Below are positions 21,647-27,444 of a stretch of DNA of 27,444 nucleotides, one piece after another (positions within the stretch are counted from its first letter, which is position 1; each line of letters begins with the position of its first letter). Source of the stretch: RGIG250 sp964540025. Its GTDB lineage: Bacteria; Bacillota; Negativicutes; Selenomonadales; Selenomonadaceae. The stretch covers positions 1 to 27,444 of the forward strand of contig CAZIKQ010000021.1 in assembly GCA_964540025.1 (NCBI GenBank), in the 5' to 3' direction. A program made the translations under genes and the position numbers. The notes under the pieces are model-generated. The model did not search any database. It saw nothing but the letters and a program-made list of their open reading frames with translations, and was not told where the DNA came from.

Positions 21647-22303
21647 ATGCTGTGCGATGAGTGCGGAAAGAATCAGGCCAGTATTCACATTGTCCAAATT
21701 ACCACCGAGGGAAAATCCGCCAGAAATCTCTGCCAGCGCTGCGCGGCCAAGCTGGGCGCTGATGTTTCCAGTCTTGATAATATTGGCGGTCTCGAGGGGA
21801 ATTTTACGGTCAATGATTTTTTGCGAGGAGTGTTCGGTGGAAGCCAGCCCCGAAAAATCGAGGATAAAGCCAAATGTAAGACGGCTGAAAACTTGTTTGA
21901 GAAGGAGCAGGAGCTTACTGATTCTGGAAAGGCTTTTTCAATCAGGAGCCTTGGAGAAAAGAAGGAGCCCGCCGATGATCAACTGGCAGAACAAAGCCCC
22001 TCAATGCAGTGCAGCCGCTGCGGGCTGACTTTGCAGGAGTTTGCCAATTCCGGAAAGCTGGGCTGTGATAATTGCTATGATGCTTTTAAGAGGTATTTGA
22101 CGCCTGTACTGACGCGAATACATGGGGCCGGGAGCCATTGCGGTAAAATTCCTGCTAGAAGCGGCGGTAAGCTGGCGGTGAAACGACAGCTTGAGAGTCT
22201 TCGCATTAAGCTGAAGGAAGCCGTGGCGGCGGAAGAATATGAGAAGGCCGCAGAATATCGCGATATGATTCGGGCTATGGAACAGGATAAGGAGGAGGTG
22301 TAA
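21647..22303 (+). CDS. mcsA: McsA, zinc-finger activator of the McsB arginine kinase
   Basis: Partner that binds and activates McsB and modulates CtsR. Four CxxC pairs make two zinc sites: Cys3/Cys6, Cys29/Cys32, Cys122/Cys125 and Cys140/Cys143. A C-terminal UVR motif (about 181-215, LRIKLKEAVAAEEYEKAAEY) is present. At 218 residues it is longer than the roughly 185 of Bacillus McsA, the extra being mainly the linker between the zinc sites (about 70-118). An ATG at 21641 overlaps the ctsR stop (ATGA), but AGGAGG (21634-21639) is only 1 nt from it and 7 nt from the ATG at 21647, which also yields the family-like start MLCDECGKNQASIH. Confidence 0.92.
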   Translation: MLCDECGKNQASIHIVQITTEGKSARNLCQRCAAKLGADVSSLDNIGGLEGNFTVNDFLRGVFGGSQPRKIEDKAKCKTAENLFEKEQELTDSGKAFSIRSLGEKKEPADDQLAEQSPSMQCSRCGLTLQEFANSGKLGCDNCYDAFKRYLTPVLTRIHGAGSHCGKIPARSGGKLAVKRQLESLRIKLKEAVAAEEYEKAAEYRDMIRAMEQDKEEV

Positions 22304-22306
22304 GCC

Positions 22307-23401
22307 GTGAACAACAGCCTGAAAAAACCGGAGAACACCTGGCTTGCCGGGGCCTCCGATAACGAAGTTGTCCTGGCCAGCAGAGTGCGGCTGGCCAGAA
22401 ATTTTGCCGGCATACCTTTTCCTAACAGAGCGAATGCACAGCAGTTGGAAGCTGTGCTGATGAAAGCGGGAAATACCTTCAACGATATCGAAAATGCCCT
22501 GAAAAAAAGGCTGGATGTGCTGGATATTGAAAAGCTGGGCAGCCTTGAACAGCAGGTGCTGATAGAGAAACAGCTGATTAGAAGACAGATGGTTGTTCAG
22601 CCAAAGAGCCGGGCGGTATTTATGGACAGAGATGAGACTGCGGCCGTAATGGTGAACGAGGAGGATCATCTTCGCATCCACTGTATGGGAAGGGGCCTCT
22701 GCCTTGAAAAGCAGTTGGAGAGGGCATTTGCCATTGATGATGCCATCGAGGCCAGTCAGGATATCGCCTTTGATGAGAGGCTGGGCTATATTACATCCTG
22801 TCCCACTAATCTGGGTACGGGATTGAGGGCAACGGCAGTTCTTCATTTACCGGGACTTTTCTATACGCAGAATATGCAGAATATTACAACCGTTTCCCAA
22901 CAGCTGGGACTGTCGGTCCGCCCGTTGTTCGGCAAAGGAAACGAGAGCAAGGGAAATCTTTATATTATTGCCAATCAGATGACCTTGGGGTTCAGCGAGC
23001 AGGGAATAATTGACAATATTGTCAGCGCCGTTCAGGGAATTACCGATAATGAGCTGAGGGCGAGAAAGGCGCTCCAAATGTTCAGCGGGGCAATGCTTGA
23101 AAATTCTGCCCGCCGCGCGCTGGGCATTATGAAATACAGCTCTTTGCTCGAGTGGGATGAAGCAATGGAATTCATCAGCAAAATAAGGCTGGGAATCGAC
23201 CTGGGATACATTACGGAAGTATCCGGTGAAGATATGGGAAAACTTATTATCGCCATCCAGCCTGCTTATATCAAATATATGAGCAACAATGAGAATATGT
23301 CCCCGACGGAGCTGGGTAAGGCAAGGGCAGACTTGGTGCAGGCTGTTCTGGCAGGCAGGGGAGCATATTGTACGGAGACGGGAGAAAAGTATGAAAGCTA
23401 A
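22307..23401 (+). CDS. mcsB: Protein arginine kinase McsB
   Basis: Phosphorylates arginines on proteins, marking them for ClpCP degradation and releasing CtsR from DNA. It belongs to the phosphagen-kinase fold: VVLASRVRLARNFAGIPFP (21-39), VMVNEEDHLRIHCMGRG (about 113-129), the active-site loop YITSCPTNLGTGLRA (about 161-175) with its cysteine, and VRPLFGKGNESKGNLYIIAN (about 205-224). Length 364 is normal. Start: GTG at 22307, 8 nt after AGGAGG (22293-22298) and 3 nt after the mcsA stop. The 3' end overlaps clpC by 11 nt, so kinase and unfoldase are translationally linked. Confidence 0.95.
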   Translation: MNNSLKKPENTWLAGASDNEVVLASRVRLARNFAGIPFPNRANAQQLEAVLMKAGNTFNDIENALKKRLDVLDIEKLGSLEQQVLIEKQLIRRQMVVQPKSRAVFMDRDETAAVMVNEEDHLRIHCMGRGLCLEKQLERAFAIDDAIEASQDIAFDERLGYITSCPTNLGTGLRATAVLHLPGLFYTQNMQNITTVSQQLGLSVRPLFGKGNESKGNLYIIANQMTLGFSEQGIIDNIVSAVQGITDNELRARKALQMFSGAMLENSARRALGIMKYSSLLEWDEAMEFISKIRLGIDLGYITEVSGEDMGKLIIAIQPAYIKYMSNNENMSPTELGKARADLVQAVLAGRGAYCTETGEKYES

Positions 23402-25886
23402 ATTGACAGGGGAAGTAGTTCGAGTATTGCGATACGCTTATGATGATCGAAGCGGTCATGTAAATATAAATGAATTGCTGATAAATATACTGGCCGAGAA
23501 GAAAAATCTGGCCAATCGGGTTTTGAACCTGCTGAATATAGATAGGACCCAAATTGCAGGAGTATTGAGCAGCATTGAAGACGACGGTAAACGCAGACCG
23601 GAAAACAGGGCTGGCTCAGATGCCCAGCGCATTATGAAAGCTGCCATCAGCGAGGCCCGGGAGATGGGACAGGATTACGTTGGTACGGAGCATATATTTC
23701 TGGGTATACTGCGGGATAATGATACTCCGGCAGCGGCAGTCCTCGATGATTTTGGTCTGGATTTGAAAAGCGTCCGCAAGGCTATCAGCTTCATCCTTGA
23801 CAGAGAAATGGAGGATGAAGAAGAGGAGGACAGGGAACTGTTTGATGAGGGAGGGCTTGAATTTCGGGATGATGATTTCTCTGATGATGAAGACGGTGGC
23901 AGGCAGGGAAGGATTAAGGGACGTAGGCGTGACTATGATGCCGCGACTCCCTATGTAGACAGATTCGGCAGAAATCTTAACGAGCAGGCGGAGAAAGGCA
24001 ATATAGATCCAGTCATAGGAAGGGATAAGGAAATCCATCGAATTATCCAGATCCTCTCCCGCCGCACGAAGAATAATCCAATTCTTCTGGGAGAACCGGG
24101 GGTCGGAAAAACAGCGGTGGCGGAGGGATTGGCAGCCCGCATCGTCAGCGGCGATGTTCCATTTATGCTAAGCGGAAAGAAGGTTGTCAGCCTTAATATG
24201 GCCGCGGTGATTGCCGGTACCAAGTATCGGGGAGAATTTGAGGAAAGGCTGAAAAACCTCATCGACGAGATAGTTAATGCGGGGAATATTATTCTCTTTA
24301 TTGATGAGATTCATACCCTTATCGGTACCGGCGCGTCCGAAGGCTCATTGGATGCGGCAAATATTTTGAAGCCGGCTTTATCCCGGGGAGAACTCCAGAT
24401 AATTGGAGCTACCACGCCAAGGGAGTACAAGAAACGTCTGGATAAGGACGCTGCGCTGGAACGCCGCTTTCAGGCCGTTAATATCGAGGAGCCCGAGGAG
24501 GACGAGGCGATAGCCATTCTTCAGGGACTGCGCCCTGTATATGAGGAATTCCATCGGGCGGAAATCAGGCCGGCGGCGATAGAGGCAGCTGTACATCTCT
24601 CTAAACGGTATATTACAGACCGTTTCCTGCCAGACAAAGCCATTGACCTTATAGATGAGGCGGCATCCAAGGCGCGGCTTAGTCAGGTTACACAGCCGGA
24701 CAGCTTGAAGGAGCTTGAAAAGCAGCAGGAAGAAGTCGAAAAGGAAAAACAGGCAGCGATTGCCATACAGGATTATGAAAGGGCAGCAAGCCTTCGGGAT
24801 GAGGAAAATCAACTGAAGGAGCAGATTGCCGCCGTTCACCGCCGGTTGAAATCAAAGGAAAAAGTCAGTGTCGTCGTTACCGCTGACGACATTGCTCAGG
24901 TGACGGCCCAATGGACAGGCATTCCCGTACAGGAGCTGGCCGCAACTGAATCAGAGCGCTTGCTGAAACTGGAAGAGATCCTGGCTAGGCGGGTAATTGG
25001 CCAGCCGGAGGCTGTTTCCGGTGTAGCCCGGGCTATCCGCAGGGCCCGTACCGGCCTGAAGGACCCGAAGCGTCCAATCGGTTCGTTTATGTTTATGGGA
25101 AGCACCGGCGTAGGTAAAACGGAGCTGGCGAAAGCTCTGGCTGAGGCAATGTTCGGCAGCGAGGAAGCCATTGTCCGGTTCGATATGTCCGAATATATGG
25201 AAAAATTTACCGTTTCCCGTCTCGTGGGGGCGCCTCCGGGTTACGTTGGCTACGAAGAGGGCGGAATGCTCACCGATATGGTTCGCCGCAAGCCCTATTC
25301 GGTTATACTCATGGATGAGGTGGAGAAGGCCCATCCCGATGTTTTCAACCTGCTGCTTCAGGTACTTGAGGATGGCCGTTTGACCGATAGCCAGGGTCGT
25401 ACCATTGATTTTAAGAACACCGTTATCATCATGACTTCCAATATCGGTTCCTCAATGCTGAAGCCGGAAACGCCCAAAATGGGCTTTGCTTTGGGTGAAG
25501 AAAGCAAGGAGGATAGGGCTGGGGATATCAGGAAAAAAGTGATGGCTGAAGCTAAAAAGAGCTTCAAACCGGAATTTTTGAACCGCATTGATGAAATGAT
25601 AGTGTTCAATCCTTTAGGGAAAGAAGAAATATCCTCAATCATAGACATTCAGCTGAATGGCCTTATGGACCGACTGGCGGAAAGAAAGCTGAAGCTGGAG
25701 CTGTCAGCGGAGGCCAGAGAGTTGATTATTGCAAAGGGAAGCGACTTTAAGAATGGGGCCCGGCCCTTGAAACGGGCGATTCAGCGCTTGGTTGAAAACG
25801 ATTTGGCCGAGGAGCTTCTGGCCGGTAAATTCACCCCCGGGACACGATTGTCGTGGACGTCGATATGGCAAATGAAGGAAAGCTGA
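23391..25886 (+). CDS. clpC: ATP-dependent Clp protease ATP-binding subunit ClpC, apparently frameshifted near the 3' end
   Basis: Hexameric AAA+ unfoldase that feeds ClpP and reads phosphoarginine tags. Domains: Clp_N repeats 1-135, the first weakly conserved and the second with DYVGTEHIFLGILRDNDTPA (95-114); an acidic linker 138-170; AAA1 with Walker A GEPGVGKT (234-241) and Walker B ILFIDEIH (301-308); a UVR-type middle region 438-480; AAA2 with GSTGVGKT (570-577), VILMDEVEKAHP (638-649) and arginine-finger region FKPEFLNRIDEM (725-736). The frame as read ends ...FTPGTRLSWTSIWQMKES (831 residues), unlike the family. A -1 shift near 25839-25841 gives DTIVVDVDMANEGKLIF, which fits. The ATG at 23391 overlaps mcsB by 11 nt and has GGAGA 5 nt upstream. 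Confidence 0.93.
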   Translation: MKAKLTGEVVRVLRYAYDDRSGHVNINELLINILAEKKNLANRVLNLLNIDRTQIAGVLSSIEDDGKRRPENRAGSDAQRIMKAAISEAREMGQDYVGTEHIFLGILRDNDTPAAAVLDDFGLDLKSVRKAISFILDREMEDEEEEDRELFDEGGLEFRDDDFSDDEDGGRQGRIKGRRRDYDAATPYVDRFGRNLNEQAEKGNIDPVIGRDKEIHRIIQILSRRTKNNPILLGEPGVGKTAVAEGLAARIVSGDVPFMLSGKKVVSLNMAAVIAGTKYRGEFEERLKNLIDEIVNAGNIILFIDEIHTLIGTGASEGSLDAANILKPALSRGELQIIGATTPREYKKRLDKDAALERRFQAVNIEEPEEDEAIAILQGLRPVYEEFHRAEIRPAAIEAAVHLSKRYITDRFLPDKAIDLIDEAASKARLSQVTQPDSLKELEKQQEEVEKEKQAAIAIQDYERAASLRDEENQLKEQIAAVHRRLKSKEKVSVVVTADDIAQVTAQWTGIPVQELAATESERLLKLEEILARRVIGQPEAVSGVARAIRRARTGLKDPKRPIGSFMFMGSTGVGKTELAKALAEAMFGSEEAIVRFDMSEYMEKFTVSRLVGAPPGYVGYEEGGMLTDMVRRKPYSVILMDEVEKAHPDVFNLLLQVLEDGRLTDSQGRTIDFKNTVIIMTSNIGSSMLKPETPKMGFALGEESKEDRAGDIRKKVMAEAKKSFKPEFLNRIDEMIVFNPLGKEEISSIIDIQLNGLMDRLAERKLKLELSAEARELIIAKGSDFKNGARPLKRAIQRLVENDLAEELLAGKFTPGTRLSWTSIWQMKES

Positions 25887-25951
25887 TCTTTTCAAGGAAG
25901 GAGCCTATGGCAGAGCAGGTGACAGGAATTGGCCAAGAAGCAGACAATTAA
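25841..25951 (+). other. -1 frame continuation carrying the expected ClpC C-terminus
   Basis: Read in the -1 frame from the last G of GGG (25841), the sequence encodes DTIVVDVDMANEGKLIFSRK and then EPMAEQVTGIGQEADN before a TAA at 25949-25951. Joined to residue 817 it would give an 853-residue ClpC with a normal-looking beta-strand end (compare the xIVLDVEDGxFVV pattern of Bacillus ClpC, from memory). It would overlap the radA start by 23 nt. One missing G in CCCCCGGG(G)AC explains it. A true mutation, a read error or ribosomal frameshifting cannot be told apart here. Confidence 0.75.
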
Positions 25952-27323
25952 GACTCGCTACGTCTGTCAGGACTGTGGCTATGATACCTCAAAATGGCTT
26001 GGACGCTGTCCCGGCTGTGGCGCCTGGGGAACATTGGCGGAGGAACGCGTCAGCGAGTCGAAGGCTGAGGGCAGGCGTGGATTGAGCCTCGGGGTTGGTA
26101 GTAACGGAAGCAAACCAGTGCCGATTGCCCAGGTAGAAACCGAAGATTTACCAAGGTATTCCGGTGGTTCCGGGGAACTGGACAGGGTACTGGGCGGTGG
26201 CATAATACCAGGCTCGGTAGTCCTCATTGCCGGTGATCCGGGGGTGGGTAAGTCCAGCCTCACCATCCGGGTCTGCGCCCAGGTGGCAAGACAGGGAAAG
26301 AAGGTTTTGTACGTTACCGGCGAAGAAAGCGCCCGGCAGGTGAAGATGAGGGCGGATCGTTTAGGGGCCATCGCTGATACCCTCTATGTAGTCAGTGAGA
26401 CAAACCTTACAACGATTACCGCCCACATTGAAAATATAGAGCCGGAGCTGTTGGTCATTGACTCTGTTCAGACGGTGTTTATGCCGGAAATAGCCAGCGC
26501 CCCCGGAAGCGTCAGTCAGGTCAGGGAATGTGCCGTCGAGCTTCTGAGGATTGCCAAGACAGCCGGGATGGCTCTGTTTGTGGTCGGTCACGTCACGAAG
26601 GAAGGGAGCCTTGCCGGTCCCCGAGTCCTTGAGCACATAGTAGATACCGTGTTATTCTTTGAAGGGGAGAAGAACGCCGGTTACCGGATTTTGCGGGCAG
26701 TGAAGAACCGCTTTGGCAATACCAATGAGATCGGGATGTTTGAAATGCTTGAATCCGGCCTGGTGGACGTGCCTGATGCTTCTGAGTTGTTTTTATCGGA
26801 GCGGGCAGACGACGCCGGCAGCGTGATCATTCCTACCGTAGAGGGGACTCGGCCGTTACTGGTGGAGATACAATCCCTGGTGGCAAAGACGCCGTACGTG
26901 CCGCCTCGCCGCACTACCGATGCCATTGACCTCAAGCGCTTGCAGCTGCTTATTGCCGTGCTGGAGAAAAGAGTCAATCTTCCGCTGGGACTGTGCGATG
27001 TGTTTGTAAAGGCCGGCGGCGGGATAAAAATTGATGAGCCGGCGGCAGATTTAGGTCTGTGCGTAGCCATGGCGTCAAGCTATTCCGGACGTAAGCCAAG
27101 ACCTAAAATGATAGTCGTCGGCGAGGTGGGGCTGGCCGGCGAGGTGCGGGCTGTCAGTCAGATAGATAACAGGCTGCGGGAAGCAGCACGCCTGGGCTTT
27201 ACAACGGCAATCATTCCCGGGAAAAACGCCGATTCCCTTACGGAGAAAAAGCCATATGGCATAACGGTTCAGGGGGTATCTTCCTTACGGGAAGCCCTCA
27301 GCATCGCCCTGCCGAAAGATTGA
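25929..27323 (+). CDS. radA: DNA repair protein RadA (Sms)
   Basis: RecA-related ATPase and helicase-like factor that extends and branch-migrates recombination intermediates. An N-terminal zinc finger has Cys13, Cys16, Cys27 and Cys30 (VCQDCGYDT, GRCPGCGAW). The RecA-like core has Walker A GDPGVGKSS (102-110), GEES (131-134), Walker B LLVIDSVQT (174-182) and the RadA-specific KNRFG (259-263). A Lon-protease-like C-terminal domain (about 290-464) includes VGLAGEVRAV. Length 464 is typical. Start: TTG at 25929, 6 nt after AGGTGA (25917-25922), giving MAKKQTIKTRYVCQDCG as in the family. It follows clpC closely, as in many Firmicutes, and probably belongs to the CtsR operon. Confidence 0.96.
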   Translation: MAKKQTIKTRYVCQDCGYDTSKWLGRCPGCGAWGTLAEERVSESKAEGRRGLSLGVGSNGSKPVPIAQVETEDLPRYSGGSGELDRVLGGGIIPGSVVLIAGDPGVGKSSLTIRVCAQVARQGKKVLYVTGEESARQVKMRADRLGAIADTLYVVSETNLTTITAHIENIEPELLVIDSVQTVFMPEIASAPGSVSQVRECAVELLRIAKTAGMALFVVGHVTKEGSLAGPRVLEHIVDTVLFFEGEKNAGYRILRAVKNRFGNTNEIGMFEMLESGLVDVPDASELFLSERADDAGSVIIPTVEGTRPLLVEIQSLVAKTPYVPPRRTTDAIDLKRLQLLIAVLEKRVNLPLGLCDVFVKAGGGIKIDEPAADLGLCVAMASSYSGRKPRPKMIVVGEVGLAGEVRAVSQIDNRLREAARLGFTTAIIPGKNADSLTEKKPYGITVQGVSSLREALSIALPKD

Positions 27324-27338
27324 TTTTTGAAAATTTTC

Positions 27339-27367
27339 TTGACATTATAATTATCCTGAGATAAAAT
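27339..27367 (+). promoter_or_regulatory. Promoter of the tRNA-Gly transcript
   Basis: Consensus TTGACA (27339-27344), a 17-base spacer and TAAAAT (27362-27367). The predicted start near 27374 is about 20 nt before the mature tRNA end. No convincing terminator for radA is seen in front of it. Confidence 0.78.
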
Positions 27368-27392
27368 ACATTCCGTTGGATTGCTAACGAAT

Positions 27393-27444
<52 letters not shown>

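Noticed and set aside
23289..23390. Longer clpC with a start inside mcsB
   Set aside because: The extra 34 residues are mcsB sequence in another frame; the ATG at 23391 has a ribosome site and begins the Clp_N domain.
25833..25842. Classical X-XXY-YYZ slippery heptamer at the clpC shift site
   Set aside because: ACC-CCC-GGG does not meet the heptamer rule, and I see no clear downstream pseudoknot; programmed frameshifting remains only a possibility.

Overview
The window is a dense chromosomal stretch of core genes, all on the + strand, bounded by a partial tRNA-Cys on the left and a partial tRNA-Gly on the right. Gene content and order (rpsB-tsf-pyrH-frr-uppS-cdsA-dxr-rseP-ispG-proS, then ctsR-mcsA-mcsB-clpC-radA, plus a terminator-controlled FMN riboswitch before ribD-ribE-ribBA-ribH) point to a Bacillota (Firmicutes) genome. 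Moderate G+C, frequent TTG/GTG starts and strong AGGAGG ribosome sites fit Negativicutes or Clostridia. The exact genus is not determinable by eye; Negativicutes is my preference only. I see no mobile element, CRISPR array or clearly foreign segment.

Layout. (1) 1-1178: tRNA-Cys end and terminator, promoter and hairpin leader, rplS (ribosomal protein L19), terminator, lepB (signal peptidase I). (2) 1194-6232: promoter, FMN riboswitch with terminator and antiterminator pairings, then ribD, ribE, ribBA, ribH and hslO (Hsp33), closed by a terminator. (3) 6249-10511: promoter, a WecA/TagO-type lipid-carrier sugar transferase, wecB (UDP-GlcNAc 2-epimerase) and glmS, all feeding cell-envelope amino-sugar precursors. 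(4) 10520-14126: strong promoter, structured leader, rpsB, a second structured leader with an attenuator, tsf, terminator, pyrH, frr, an unrecognised 75-residue protein, a 56-residue 2[4Fe-4S] ferredoxin and a terminator. (5) 14163-21089: uppS, cdsA, dxr, rseP, ispG, proS. This block covers undecaprenyl carrier, phospholipid precursor and MEP isoprenoid steps, a site-2 protease and prolyl-tRNA synthetase, and ends in a terminator. (6) 21091-27323: promoter with CtsR-like half-sites, ctsR, mcsA, mcsB, clpC (class III heat-shock and protein-arginine-phosphate quality control), then radA. (7) 27339-27444: near-consensus promoter and start of tRNA-Gly.

Functional links. The rib genes make riboflavin under FMN feedback, and the redox chaperone Hsp33 is translationally tied to the end of that transcript. 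The block-5 genes supply IPP/DMAPP (dxr, ispG), lengthen it to the C55 carrier (uppS), and the carrier is loaded by the WecA/TagO-type enzyme from block 3. The small ferredoxin is a plausible electron source for the Fe-S enzyme IspG. CtsR represses its own operon and is controlled by McsA/McsB, whose phosphoarginine marks are read by ClpC.

Most notable observation: clpC appears frameshifted close to its 3' end. The -1 frame carries the family-like C-terminus and runs into the radA start. Other points of interest are an acidic tail on lumazine synthase, a low-complexity insertion in RibD, structured leaders in front of both rpsB and tsf, a non-canonical CtsR operator, and a degenerate first N-domain repeat plus acidic linker in ClpC.
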